Shown in pieces: positions 16,839 through 25,510 of a stretch of 39,442 bases of DNA; position 1 is the first letter of the stretch; the number at the start of each line of letters is the position of its first letter. The position numbers and the translations under genes are program-made. The stretch is from Burkholderiales bacterium (GTDB lineage: Bacteria > Pseudomonadota > Gammaproteobacteria > Burkholderiales > Burkholderiaceae_C). The stretch lies in assembly GCA_028868825.1 (NCBI GenBank), contig JAGWTU010000051.1, positions 1-39,442 on the forward strand. The letters run 5' to 3'. The notes below the pieces were generated by a model. The model was not told where the DNA came from, did no database searches, and saw nothing but the letters and a program-made list of their open reading frames with translations.

Positions 16839-18644
16839 ATGCCCGCACCCGAAAAGACCCAACGCCCTGCGGCGGCCTCGCCGCGTGCGCTCTCCGGGCT
16901 GCTGCCCTATGTGCGGCCGTACCGGGGGCGCGTCGCGCTGGCCGGTTTCTTCCTCGTCATGGCGGCGCTGAGCACGCTGGCCTTCCCGGCGGCGCTGAAG
17001 ACGCTGATCGACCAGGGGCTCGTCGCCGCCGACCCGGCGCAGCGCGCGCTGCAGATGCGCGGCCATTTCCTGGCGCTGTTCGGCGTCGCCGCCGCGCTCG
17101 GGCTGTTCTCGGCCGCGCGCTTCTACACCGTCAGCTGGCTCGGCGAGCGCATCACCGCCGACCTGCGCAACGCCGTCTACGCCCATGTGCTGCAGCAGAG
17201 CCCCGAGTTCTTCGAGTCGACGCAGACCGGCGAGGTGCTCAGCCGCCTGACGACCGACACGACGCTCGTGCAGACCGTCGTCGGCTCGTCGCTGAGCATG
17301 GGGCTGCGCAATGTCGTGATGGGCATCGGCGCGCTGGCCGTGCTGATCTTCACCAACCCCTGGGTGATGACGCAGGTGCTGGGCATCCTCGTGCTCGTCG
17401 TCGTGCCGAGCCTCTACTTCGGCCGCCGCGTGCGCAAGCTCAGCCGCGCGAGCCAGGACCGCGTCGCCGATTCGAGCGCCATCGCCGCCGAGGTGCTGAC
17501 CGAGATACCGGTCGTCCAGAGCTACGTCCAGGAGCGCCGCGAGGCCGCGCGCTTCGACCGCAGCACCGAGGCCGCCTTCGAGACCGCGCGCAAGCGCACC
17601 GTCGTGCGCGCCATCCTCGTCGCCTTCATCATCACCGCCACCTTCGGCGCCCTGCTCTGGGGCCTGTACCAGGGCACCGAGGCGGTGCTGGCCGGGCGCA
17701 TCAGCGCCGGCCACCTCGGCGAGACGGTGGTGCTGGTGATCATCTTCGTCGGCGCGGTAGCCGTGCTCTCCGAGGTCTACGGCGACCTGCTGCGCGCCGC
17801 CGGCGCGACCGAGCGGCTGATGGAATTGCTGGCGGCCAGCTCGCCGGTGGTCGAGCCGGCGTCGCCGCGGCCGCTGCCGCCGGTGGCCGGCGGCTCGGCG
17901 CTGGCCTTCGAGGGCGTGGGCTTCCATTACCCGTCGCGGCCGCAGCAGCCGGCGCTGCACGACTACACGCTGGCGGTGCGGCCGGGCGAGACGGTGGCCC
18001 TGGTCGGCCCCAGCGGCGCCGGCAAGAGCACCGTGCTGCAGCTGCTGCTGCGTTTCTACGACGCCCAGCAGGGCCGCATCCTCATCGACGGCGTGCCGAT
18101 CACCGAGGTCTCGCTGGCCGTGCTGCGCCAGCGCATCGGCATCGTGCCGCAGGACAGCACGGTGTTCTCGACCAGCGCGCTCGAGAACATCCGCTACGGC
18201 CGCCCCGAGGCCAGCGACGCCGAGGTCGTCGCCGCGGCGAAGGCGGCCTACGCGCATGAATTCCTGACCGCCCTGCCCGAGGGCTACGCGACCTACCTCG
18301 GCGAGCGCGGCGTGCGCCTGTCGGGCGGCCAGCGCCAGCGCATCAGCATCGCGCGCGCGATCCTCAAGAACCCGCCGCTGCTGCTGCTCGACGAGGCGAC
18401 GAGCGCGCTCGACGCCGAGAGCGAGCGTGTCGTCCAGGCCGCCCTCGAGGCGGCGATGCAGCACCGCACGACGGTCGTCATCGCGCACCGGCTGGCGACC
18501 GTGCTCAAGGCCGACCGCATCGTCGTGATGGACGAGGGCCGCATCGTCGACAGCGGCACCCATGCCGAGCTGGTGGCGCGCGGCGGTCTCTACGCGCGGC
18601 TGGCCGCGATGCAGTTCGATCTGCATCCGGCGACGACGGAATAA
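16839..18644 (+). CDS. MsbA-related ABC exporter (fused membrane and ATPase domains)
   Basis: 601 residues: six transmembrane helices (about 20-320) fused to one nucleotide-binding domain. Walker A GPSGAGKST is near 390, the signature LSGGQRQRIS near 493, and Walker B with D-loop reads LLLLDEATSALDAES. The H-loop is VVIAHRLAT. The protein works as a homodimer. Sequence style matches the MsbA-related exporter family of alpha- and betaproteobacteria rather than MsbA itself, so lipid A-core flipping is possible but not established. The ATG at 16839 follows a G+C-rich leader. thyA begins seven bases after its stop. Confidence 0.9.
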   Translation: MPAPEKTQRPAAASPRALSGLLPYVRPYRGRVALAGFFLVMAALSTLAFPAALKTLIDQGLVAADPAQRALQMRGHFLALFGVAAALGLFSAARFYTVSWLGERITADLRNAVYAHVLQQSPEFFESTQTGEVLSRLTTDTTLVQTVVGSSLSMGLRNVVMGIGALAVLIFTNPWVMTQVLGILVLVVVPSLYFGRRVRKLSRASQDRVADSSAIAAEVLTEIPVVQSYVQERREAARFDRSTEAAFETARKRTVVRAILVAFIITATFGALLWGLYQGTEAVLAGRISAGHLGETVVLVIIFVGAVAVLSEVYGDLLRAAGATERLMELLAASSPVVEPASPRPLPPVAGGSALAFEGVGFHYPSRPQQPALHDYTLAVRPGETVALVGPSGAGKSTVLQLLLRFYDAQQGRILIDGVPITEVSLAVLRQRIGIVPQDSTVFSTSALENIRYGRPEASDAEVVAAAKAAYAHEFLTALPEGYATYLGERGVRLSGGQRQRISIARAILKNPPLLLLDEATSALDAESERVVQAALEAAMQHRTTVVIAHRLATVLKADRIVVMDEGRIVDSGTHAELVARGGLYARLAAMQFDLHPATTE

Positions 18645-18650
18645 TCGCCC

Positions 18651-19496
18651 ATGGATTCCAAGACAGACCAGCCGACGCCGCGACCGAACCCGCGCCCGGT
18701 GCGCTCGCAATACGAGGACTTCATGCGCCTGGTCGCGACCCAGGGCGTGGCCAAGTCCGACCGCACCGGCACCGGCACGAGGAGCCTGTTCGGCCACCAG
18801 ATGCGCTTCGACCTCGCCGAGGGCTTCCCGCTGGTGACGACGAAGAAGGTGCATCTCAAGAGCATCGTGCTCGAGCTGCTGTGGTTCCTGCGCGGCGACG
18901 GCAACGCGCGCTGGCTGCAGGAGCGCGGCGTGACGATCTGGGACGAATGGGCGGCGCCCGACGGCGACCTCGGCCCCGTCTACGGCGTGCAGTGGCGCAG
19001 CTGGCCGACGCCCGACGGCGGCCACATCGACCAGATCGCCGAGGTCGTGCGGCAGTTGAAGACGAATCCCGATTCGCGCCGCATCGTCGTCAGCGCCTGG
19101 AACGTCGCGCAGCTGCCGAAGATGGCGCTGATGCCCTGCCACGCGTTCTTCCAGTTCTACGTCGCCGCGGGCCGGCTGAGCTGCCAGCTCTACCAGCGCA
19201 GCGCCGACATCTTCCTCGGCGTGCCGTTCAATATTGCGAGCTACGCGCTGCTCACGCACATGCTGGCGCAGCAATGCGACCTCGAGCCGGGCGACTTCAT
19301 CTGGACCGGCGGCGACTGCCACATCTACGACAACCACCGCGAGCAGGTCGCGACGCAACTCGCGCGCGATCCGCGTCCCTACCCGACGCTCGTGATCCGG
19401 CGCCGCCCGGACTCGATCTTCGACTACGCCTACGAGGATTTCGCGATCGAGGGTTACGACCCGCATCCGGCGATCAAGGCGCCGGTCGCGGTCTGA
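18651..19496 (+). CDS. thyA: thymidylate synthase
   Basis: Methylates dUMP to dTMP using methylene-tetrahydrofolate. 281 residues. Catalytic Cys163 is in LMPCHAFFQFYV. Other ThyA landmarks are RTGTGTRSLFG (substrate-binding Arg region), WDEWA, YQRSADIFLGVPFNIASYA and HIYDNHREQ. The N-terminus has about 15 extra polar residues compared with the E. coli enzyme. It lies two bases upstream of folA, which regenerates tetrahydrofolate from the dihydrofolate ThyA produces, so the two form a functional pair. Confidence 0.98.
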   Translation: MDSKTDQPTPRPNPRPVRSQYEDFMRLVATQGVAKSDRTGTGTRSLFGHQMRFDLAEGFPLVTTKKVHLKSIVLELLWFLRGDGNARWLQERGVTIWDEWAAPDGDLGPVYGVQWRSWPTPDGGHIDQIAEVVRQLKTNPDSRRIVVSAWNVAQLPKMALMPCHAFFQFYVAAGRLSCQLYQRSADIFLGVPFNIASYALLTHMLAQQCDLEPGDFIWTGGDCHIYDNHREQVATQLARDPRPYPTLVIRRRPDSIFDYAYEDFAIEGYDPHPAIKAPVAV

Positions 19497-19498
19497 AC

Positions 19499-19987
19499 GT
19501 GGAGATCGTCGTCATCGCCGCCGTCGCCCGCAACGGCGCGATCGGGCGCGGCAACGAACTGGTCTTCCGCGACCCCGCCGACCTGGCGCGGTTCCGCGCC
19601 GCGACGATGGGCGCGCCAGTCGTGATGGGGCGCAAGACCTGGGACAGCCTGCCGCCGCGCTTCAGGCCGCTGCCGGGGCGGCGCAATATCGTCGTCAGCG
19701 CGAATCCGGCATTCCGTGCCGAAGGCGCCGAGGTCGCGGGCGGACTCGACGCCGCGATCGCGCTGGCCGCCGACGCGCCGCGCCTGTTCGTGATCGGCGG
19801 CGCCCGGCTCTACGCGCTGGCCCTGCCACGCGCGCAGCGGCTGCTGCTCACCGAGGTCGACGCCGACTACGAGGCCGATGCCTGGTTCCCGCACTGGGAC
19901 CGCAAGGAATTCATCGAGATTTCGCGCAGCTCGCAACAGAATGCGCAAGGCCTGCGCTTCGACTTCGTCGAATACCGGCGCCGTTGA
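19499..19987 (+). CDS. folA: dihydrofolate reductase
   Basis: 162 residues from a GTG start two bases after the thyA stop. It reduces dihydrofolate to tetrahydrofolate with NADPH. The start MEIVVIAAVARNGAIGRGNEL matches the DHFR first strand and Met20-type loop. The catalytic acid corresponds to Asp28 in DPADLARFRAATMG, and MGRKTWDSLP is the conserved cofactor motif. FVIGGARLYALALP and LLLTEVDADYEADAWFP complete the fold. The usual Trp in the LPWxLPxDL segment is replaced by Phe23, a mild divergence. Folate-cycle coupling with thyA is clear. Confidence 0.96.
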   Translation: MEIVVIAAVARNGAIGRGNELVFRDPADLARFRAATMGAPVVMGRKTWDSLPPRFRPLPGRRNIVVSANPAFRAEGAEVAGGLDAAIALAADAPRLFVIGGARLYALALPRAQRLLLTEVDADYEADAWFPHWDRKEFIEISRSSQQNAQGLRFDFVEYRRR

Positions 19988-19998
19988 GGGAGCCAGCG

Positions 19999-20697
19999 AT
20001 GATCGTCCTGCACCAGTTCGCGCCGGCCTTCGGCCTGCCCAACGCGAGTCCGTTCTGCATGAAGGTCGAGACCTACCTGCGCATGGCGGGCCTGCCGTAC
20101 GAGCTCGACAACCACGCCAACCCGATGCGCGCGCCGATGGGCAAGCTGCCGACGATCAGCGACGACGGCACGCTCGTCGCCGACTCGACCCTCATCGTCG
20201 ACCATCTCAAGCAGCGCTACGGCGACCCGCTCGACGCCGCGCTGACGCCGCTCGAGCGCGCCCAGGCGACGGCGTTCCAGCGCCTGTTCGAGGAGAACCT
20301 CTACTGGGCCGTGCTGCACACGCGCTGGATGGACGACGCCGGCTGGGCGAAGACGCGCCCAGTCTTCTTCGGCGCGATGCCGCCTCCGCTGCGCTGGTTC
20401 GTGCCGGCACTGGCTCGGCGCGGCATGCGCGCCGAGCTGCGCGGCCACGGCATGGGCCGCCACACCGAGGCCGAGATCCACGCCATCGGCTGCCGCGACG
20501 TCACCGCCGTAGCCGACTTCCTCGGCGACCGCCCTTTCCTGCTCGGCGCGGCGCCGACCTCGATCGACGCCGTCGCCTACGCCTTCATCGCCAACCTGCT
20601 GTGGGCGCCCTTCGACAACCCGATACGGCACCAAGCGCAGTCACGGCCGACGCTCGAAGCCTATGGCCGGCGCATGAAGGCCCGCTACTTCGACTGA
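19999..20697 (+). CDS. glutathione S-transferase-like protein (FAXC/metaxin-type)
   Basis: 232 residues from the ATG at 19999; the frame is open to 19984, within the folA end. The N-terminal thioredoxin-like domain (1-75) begins IVLHQFAPAFGLPNASPFCMKVETYL, characteristic of the Failed-axon-connections/metaxin branch of GST-like proteins. The C-terminal helical domain includes DFLGDRPFLLGAAPTSIDAVAYAF. A glutathione-dependent activity is not certain for this branch. It follows folA after 11 bases and may be co-transcribed with thyA-folA. Confidence 0.85.
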   Translation: MIVLHQFAPAFGLPNASPFCMKVETYLRMAGLPYELDNHANPMRAPMGKLPTISDDGTLVADSTLIVDHLKQRYGDPLDAALTPLERAQATAFQRLFEENLYWAVLHTRWMDDAGWAKTRPVFFGAMPPPLRWFVPALARRGMRAELRGHGMGRHTEAEIHAIGCRDVTAVADFLGDRPFLLGAAPTSIDAVAYAFIANLLWAPFDNPIRHQAQSRPTLEAYGRRMKARYFD

Positions 20698-20775
20698 CTT
20701 TGCGACGGGCCACTGGCGCCGGCGGCGCGTTCGGGGGAATATCGGGCCTGACCCAAGCACGGCCGGAGGCCAGCG

Positions 20776-21090
20776 ATGAGCACCACCCCACCCGAAGGCG
20801 AGATCGCCAAGCTCTTCGACGAACAGATCGAACTCGCGGTCGCCAAGTTGCCGGCGCTGGACCCGCTGGTCGTCCACGCCCACCCCTCGCCGGTCGATCA
20901 CGAGGAACGCCGTGCCGCCCACGCCAATTTCGAGGACGTGCTGCTGGGCAACGTACCGGCCTCGAGCGAGATGATCGAGGAACTCAGCGCGCTGCAGTCG
21001 GCGCCCGAGCTGAGCGAAGAGGAACTGGCGCGCCAGGCGCTGGCCGCGGCCGCGACGGACGCGGCCGAGCCCCCCGCCACCGCCTCCTGA
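20776..21090 (+). CDS. small acidic protein of unknown function
   Basis: 104 residues, rich in Glu and Ala, with a helical middle (IAKLFDEQIELAVAKLP) and an Ala-Pro-rich tail; no signal peptide or membrane helix. I do not recognise a family. It has a strong ribosome binding site, GGAGG at 20765-20769, six bases before the ATG, which supports real expression. It converges on the lipid A acyltransferase gene with 10 bases between. A frame antisense to it exists but has no family character. Confidence 0.6.
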   Translation: MSTTPPEGEIAKLFDEQIELAVAKLPALDPLVVHAHPSPVDHEERRAAHANFEDVLLGNVPASSEMIEELSALQSAPELSEEELARQALAAAATDAAEPPATAS

Positions 21091-21100
21091 GCCGCCGGCC

Positions 21101-22015
21101 TCAGTAGAACCCGGCGTGCCCCGGCGGCCGGGTCTTGAAGCGCTTGTGGAGCCAGAAGTACTGCTGCGGGATCGCCCGCACCTGGCGCTCGATGACCTGG
21201 TTCAGGCGCTGCGTGTCGGCCGCCGCGTCGGCGCCCGGGAAACCCTCGAGCGGCGGCTCGATGACGAGGGTGTAGCCGTCGCGCTCGCGCCGCGGGTAGC
21301 AGGGCAGCAGCCGCGCGCCGGTGACGGCGGCGATGCGCGCCGGCGCCGTCAGCGTCGCCGCCGGCACGCCGAAGAAATCGGCGAACACGGCGTCGCGCAG
21401 GCCATGGTCCTGGTCGGGCAGGTGGTACAGCGCCAGGCCCTGACGCATCGCCTTGAGCACCGGCCGCACGCCCGCCTGGCGCGGCCAGACCTGGCCCGTG
21501 CCCAGGCGCAGCCGCTGCTGGCGGAAATGGGCGTCCAGCGCCGGATCCTTCTGGCGCGAATAGAAGCTGACGATGGCGCGCTCCATCGAGATGCGCAGCC
21601 CCGCGAGATCGAGCCCGGTGAAATGCGGCATCGCGAGGATCGCCGGCCGACCATCGAGCGCGCGCAGGTGCTCGATGCCCTCGATGCGCACCAGCGCGGC
21701 GACGCGCTCGCGCGGCGCGTACCAGCAATAGCCGTATTCCAGCAGCATCTGCGCCAGCGCGACGAAATGGTCGCGCAGCAGCGCCTCGCGTTCGGCGCGG
21801 CCCAGTTCGGGAAAGCACAGGCCGAGGTTGATGCGCCCGATGCGCCGCCGCTGCGTCGGCAGCAGCGCGAGGACGCGCCCGAGCAGCCAGCCGAGCGCGC
21901 TGACGGCGCCGAACGGCAGCGCGGCCAGGGGCCGCAGCAGCCAGGTCCAGGCCGGCGCCGCGGCAGGCGGCTCGCCGGCAGGGCCTTCCAGCGACGGGTT
22001 CAGCTCATCAGCCAC
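21101..22015 (-). CDS. lpxL: lipid A biosynthesis lauroyl/myristoyl acyltransferase
   Basis: 304 residues. It transfers a secondary acyl chain to lipid A at the inner membrane. The acyltransferase motif MPHFTGLD gives His131 and Asp136 (HX4D). An N-terminal hydrophobic segment (about 27-53) anchors it. VSFYSRQKDPALD and PQQYFWLHKRFKTRPPG are typical of LpxL/LpxM. The start is uncertain: a GTG at 22015 overlaps the lpxO stop by 16 bases and is used here, and no ATG lies close by in frame. Overlap with lpxO suggests the acyl chain it adds, or one next to it, becomes 2-hydroxylated. LpxM identity is the alternative. Confidence 0.88.
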   Translation of the reverse strand: MADELNPSLEGPAGEPPAAAPAWTWLLRPLAALPFGAVSALGWLLGRVLALLPTQRRRIGRINLGLCFPELGRAEREALLRDHFVALAQMLLEYGYCWYAPRERVAALVRIEGIEHLRALDGRPAILAMPHFTGLDLAGLRISMERAIVSFYSRQKDPALDAHFRQQRLRLGTGQVWPRQAGVRPVLKAMRQGLALYHLPDQDHGLRDAVFADFFGVPAATLTAPARIAAVTGARLLPCYPRRERDGYTLVIEPPLEGFPGADAAADTQRLNQVIERQVRAIPQQYFWLHKRFKTRPPGHAGFY

Positions 22016-22908
22016 AGCGCCAGCAGGCCGCCGAAGAGCAGCCACTTCAATGCGTAGTAGAGCGTGCGGTTGCGCGCCTTGACCTGCTTGCCCCACAGCC
22101 GCACCACCTGGACATAGGCGAAGGCGCGGTTGATGCCGCCGGTGCGGTCGCCCTCGCGGTTCGGCGACGCCGCGGCGCCGACGACGAAGCGCGCGACGGC
22201 GCGGTTGATCGTGCGTGCCAGGCCGGTGGCCAGCGGACGCTCGACATCGCAGAACAGCACGATGCGGTTGCTCGCGCCGCGGTTCTCGGCGTAGTGCAGA
22301 TAGGTCTCGTCGAACATCACCGGCTGGCCGTCGCGCCAGACATGGCGCTGGCCGTCGACATCGATGTAGCAGTCGTCGCCCGGCGGCGTCACGAGGCCGA
22401 GGTGGTAGCGCACCGAGCCGGCGTAGGGATCGCGGTGGGTGACGAGCCGGCCGCCCGGCGGCAGCGCGGCGAACATCGCCGCCTTGACGGACGGGATCGA
22501 GGCGAGCAAGGCGGTCGTGTACGGGCAGAGTTCGCGCGCGGAAGGGTGCGGCTCGCCGTACCAGCTCAGGTAGAAACGCGTCCAGCCGGTCTTGAAGAAG
22601 GAGTTGAAGCCGGCATCGTCGTAGCGCTCGGAGGCCTTGATCGCGCCGGCGTCCGCCAGCGCCAGCGCCTCGTCGCGGATGCGCTGCCAGTTCGCGGCCA
22701 GCGGTCGCAGCTCGGGGAAGTCGGCGACGTCCAGGTAGGGCCGCGCCGGCACCTTCGAGAACAGGTAGACGAAGCAGTTGATCGGCGCCATGAACGTCGA
22801 GTGATCGGTCAACTGGCGCCAGAAGCCCAGCCGCACGCGGCCCCGGTAATGCACGTAGGCCGTGCTGAGCGCGAACGCGACGATGACGAGGATCTTGACG
22901 TAGGGCAT
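22000..22908 (-). CDS. lpxO: lipid A 2-hydroxylase LpxO (aspartyl/asparaginyl hydroxylase fold)
   Basis: 302 residues: an N-terminal membrane helix (2-20), an Fe(II)/2-oxoglutarate oxygenase domain of the aspartyl/asparaginyl beta-hydroxylase type, and a C-terminal membrane helix (about 280-300, LKWLLFGGLLALWLM). The iron ligands are His158 and Asp160 in THRDP, and probably His205 in ETYLHYAENRG. LpxO adds a 2-hydroxyl to a secondary acyl chain of lipid A in an oxygen-dependent reaction. The overlapping lpxL and divergent Kdo hydroxylase genes support this role. Confidence 0.93.
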   Translation of the reverse strand: MPYVKILVIVAFALSTAYVHYRGRVRLGFWRQLTDHSTFMAPINCFVYLFSKVPARPYLDVADFPELRPLAANWQRIRDEALALADAGAIKASERYDDAGFNSFFKTGWTRFYLSWYGEPHPSARELCPYTTALLASIPSVKAAMFAALPPGGRLVTHRDPYAGSVRYHLGLVTPPGDDCYIDVDGQRHVWRDGQPVMFDETYLHYAENRGASNRIVLFCDVERPLATGLARTINRAVARFVVGAAASPNREGDRTGGINRAFAYVQVVRLWGKQVKARNRTLYYALKWLLFGGLLALWLMS

Positions 22909-23056
22909 GCGAGCAGCCCCTGCGCGGGCCGGCTCGACCGCCTGGGGGAGCGCGGACCGCGGAGCTTGAGGCCCGGGGGCAGGTTCATTCTAGGTCGACC
23001 GCTTGCGTGTCATGTCGCTACCATGTCGCGGTATTGCAACTGCGCAGGAACGCGGG

Positions 23057-23932
23057 ATGGACCGCCTGGTAACCCTTCCGATCGACCGCTGGGATGCCGC
23101 TGCGTCGGCCGGCGATCGGCAATCGGCCATCGCAGCGCTGGAATCGGGCAGCGTCGTCTGGATGCCGCGCCTGGCCTTCGAATTCGAGCCCGGCGAGTCG
23201 GGCCTGTTCGACCCCAACCTGGGCGCGCAGGCGAAGAACATCAGCCTCGATCCGCAGCGCCATGTGCTGCGCGGCACCAGCGCCGATGCCGCCGGGCGCG
23301 ACCTCCTGCAAGGGATGATGCAGCGCTACGCCGACGCCACCGGCGCGCTGGTGCACGCCTTGCTGCCCGGCTACGGCAAGGGCCTGAACTGGGGCCGCAC
23401 CAGTTTCCGGCCCTGCGAGATCGAGGGCCGGCGCAGTTCCTGGCGCAAGGACGACACGCGGCTGCATGTCGACGCCTTTCCCTCGTCGCCCACCGGCGGG
23501 CGGCGCATCCTGCGCGTCTTCACCAACGTCCATCCGCGCGGCGGCACGCGCCGATGGCGCCTGGGCGAACCCTTCGAGGCCGTCGCGCGCCGCTTCCTGC
23601 CGGCGATTCCCGCACCGTTGCCGGGCAGCGCCGCATTGCTGCACCGCCTGGGCATCACCAAAACGCGGCGCACGCCCTACGACCACTACATGGGTCGACT
23701 CCACGACCGCATGAAGGCCGACCTGGCGTACCAATCGGGTTGCGAGCAGATCGTCCACGAGTTTCCGCCCGGCGGCACCTGGCTCGTCTACACCGACCTC
23801 GCCTCGCACGCGGCGATGCGCGGCCAGTTCCTGCTCGAGCAGACCTTCCTGGTCGAGATGGCCGTGCAGGCCGACCCCGCTCGCGCGCCGCTGCGCGTGC
23901 TCGAGAAGCTGCTCGGACGCGCCCTCGCCTGA
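23057..23932 (+). CDS. kdoO: Kdo 3-hydroxylase family protein
   Basis: 291 residues from the ATG at 23057; the frame is open to 23003. It belongs to the Fe(II)/2-oxoglutarate Kdo hydroxylase family that converts Kdo to Ko in the LPS inner core. Iron ligands appear as His137 and Asp139 in RLHVDAFPS and a distal His251 in YTDLASHAAM. FEFEPGESGLFDP and the RTSFRPC region are family segments. The same two-His-one-Asp chemistry as LpxO on the opposite strand makes this a small LPS hydroxylation locus. The precise product (Ko versus other) is not proven by sequence. Confidence 0.88.
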   Translation: MDRLVTLPIDRWDAAASAGDRQSAIAALESGSVVWMPRLAFEFEPGESGLFDPNLGAQAKNISLDPQRHVLRGTSADAAGRDLLQGMMQRYADATGALVHALLPGYGKGLNWGRTSFRPCEIEGRRSSWRKDDTRLHVDAFPSSPTGGRRILRVFTNVHPRGGTRRWRLGEPFEAVARRFLPAIPAPLPGSAALLHRLGITKTRRTPYDHYMGRLHDRMKADLAYQSGCEQIVHEFPPGGTWLVYTDLASHAAMRGQFLLEQTFLVEMAVQADPARAPLRVLEKLLGRALA

Positions 23933-23984
23933 GCCGGCCGCAGGCTGCCGCCCCGCTTTCTTGGCCCGGTTCCTGCTTGGATTT

Positions 23985-24008
23985 CGTTGTGTACACTGGT
24001 ACATAACC
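23985..24008. promoter_or_regulatory. ModE operator upstream of modA
   Basis: A 24-base imperfect inverted repeat with left half CGTTGTGTA and right half TACATAACC separated by six bases. The right half TACATAAC, the left CGTT and the total length match the E. coli modA ModE site as I recall it. The site ends 40 bases before the modA ATG and overlaps a possible -10 TACACT (23992-23997). Binding of molybdate-ModE would block transcription. The regulator gene is the last gene of the same operon. Confidence 0.82.
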
Positions 24009-24048
24009 CATCGCCAGTCGCCTTCGACGCCACCCACCGGAAACCGAG

Positions 24049-24819
24049 ATGCCACCCTACATCGCCAACCTGCTCGCGCCCCTGTGCGCCGCCACGGCCC
24101 TGCTGATCCCGCTCACCGCCCCCGCGGGCGAGGTGCAGATCGCGGTCGCCGCCAACTTCGCCAGGCCGATGGCGCAGATTGCCGAGGGCTTCACCGCCGC
24201 CACCGGCCACCAGGTGCGCATCAGCACCGGTGCCACCGGAACGCTGTATTCGCAGATCGTCGCCGGCGCGCCGTTCGACATCCTGCTGGCCGCCGACCAG
24301 GCGACGCCGCGCAAGCTCGTCGGGCAGGGCCTGGGCGTGGCCGGCAGCACCTTCACCTACGCGATCGGCAAGCTCGTGCTCTACAGCGCCAAGCCCGGCT
24401 TCGTCGACGACCAGGGCGCCGTGCTCGCCGGCGGCGGCTTCGGGCACCTGGCGATCGCCAACCCCCAGGTCGCGCCCTACGGCGCGGCGGCGCTCGAGGT
24501 GCTGCGCGCGCGCGGGTTGCTCGACAAGCTGTCGCCGAAGATCGTCACCGCCGAGAGCATCGGCCAGGCCTACCAGTTCACGGCCAGCGGCAACGCCGAG
24601 CTCGGCTTCGTCGCGCTGTCGCAGTTGCTGGTGCCGGGCTCGAAGCTGGTCGGCTCGTACTGGACCGTGCCGCCCGTGCTGTACACCGCATTGCGGCAGG
24701 ACGCGGTGCTGTTGCAGTCGGCCAAGGACAATGCCGCGGCGCAGGCGCTGATGCTGTGGCTGCACCAGGAACCGACGAAGACCGTGCTCGAGATCTACGG
24801 CTACGGCCACGCCGATTGA
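24049..24819 (+). CDS. modA: molybdate ABC transporter, periplasmic substrate-binding protein
   Basis: 256 residues with a signal peptide (1-26, cleavage after TAPAG). It binds molybdate or tungstate in the periplasm and delivers it to ModB. Family motifs are VAANFARPM, GATGTLYSQI, GAPFDILLAADQATP and IANPQVAPYGAAA; Ser and Asn residues in these form the oxyanion pocket in homologues. QAYQFTASGNAELGFVALSQ is the C-lobe signature. First gene of modABC-modE, behind the ModE box. Confidence 0.97.
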   Translation: MPPYIANLLAPLCAATALLIPLTAPAGEVQIAVAANFARPMAQIAEGFTAATGHQVRISTGATGTLYSQIVAGAPFDILLAADQATPRKLVGQGLGVAGSTFTYAIGKLVLYSAKPGFVDDQGAVLAGGGFGHLAIANPQVAPYGAAALEVLRARGLLDKLSPKIVTAESIGQAYQFTASGNAELGFVALSQLLVPGSKLVGSYWTVPPVLYTALRQDAVLLQSAKDNAAAQALMLWLHQEPTKTVLEIYGYGHAD

Positions 24820-24832
24820 AGGCGAGCGGCAC

Positions 24833-25510
24833 GTGAGCGAGGCCGACTGGACGGCGATCCGCCTGACCGCGCTGCTGGCGGCGACGAGCACGCTGGCGCT
24901 GCTCGTGCTCGGCACGCCGCTGGCCTGGTGGCTGGCGCGATCGCGCTCGCGACTGAAGCCGCTGTGGGCGGCGCTGGTGGCGCTGCCGCTGGTGCTGCCG
25001 CCGACGGTGGTCGGCTTCTACCTGCTGCTGCTGCTGGGTCCGCAGGGGCCGGTCGGCGCGCTGACGCAGTGGCTCGGGCTCGGGCGGCTGCCGTTCACCT
25101 TCGGCGGGCTCGTCGTCGCCTCGGTCGTCGCCGGACTGCCCTTCGTCGTGCAGCCGCTGCAGCAGGCCTTCGAGGCCATCCCCGAGGCCCTGCTCGAGGC
25201 CGCCGCGACGCTGCGCGCGGGGCCCTGGGACCGCTGGTTCAGCGTCGCGCTGCCGCTGGCACGGCCGGGGCTGGCGACGGCCAGCGTGCTCGGCTTCGCG
25301 CACACGGTGGGCGAATTCGGCGTCGTGCTGATGATCGGCGGCAACATCCCGGGCCGCACGCGCGTGCTCTCGGTGGCGCTGTACGACCATGTCGAGGCAC
25401 TCGAATACGGCGACGCGCACCGCCTCGCCGCGACGCTCGTCGTCTTCGCGCTCGTCGTCCTCGTGGCGCTCTACCGCCTCAACCCGCGCGCCGGCGCGGC
25501 GACGCGATGA
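24833..25510 (+). CDS. modB: molybdate ABC transporter, permease
   Basis: 225 residues from a GTG start 13 bases after modA. Inner-membrane channel subunit with about five helices. The cytoplasmic EAA loop (EAAATLRAGPWDRWFSVALPLARPG, at about 120-145) docks ModC. VVGFYLLLLLGPQGPVG and GEFGVVLMIGGNIPG are typical of ModB. Its stop overlaps the modC ATG (ATGA). Confidence 0.96.
   Translation: MSEADWTAIRLTALLAATSTLALLVLGTPLAWWLARSRSRLKPLWAALVALPLVLPPTVVGFYLLLLLGPQGPVGALTQWLGLGRLPFTFGGLVVASVVAGLPFVVQPLQQAFEAIPEALLEAAATLRAGPWDRWFSVALPLARPGLATASVLGFAHTVGEFGVVLMIGGNIPGRTRVLSVALYDHVEALEYGDAHRLAATLVVFALVVLVALYRLNPRAGAATR

Noticed and set aside
16830..19466. Minus-strand 878-codon open frame
   Set aside because: Antisense to the MsbA-related exporter and thyA, both with complete motifs; no domain visible in the shadow frame.
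22294..24006. Plus-strand 570-codon open frame
   Set aside because: Antisense to lpxO and then out of frame with the Kdo hydroxylase gene; not coding.
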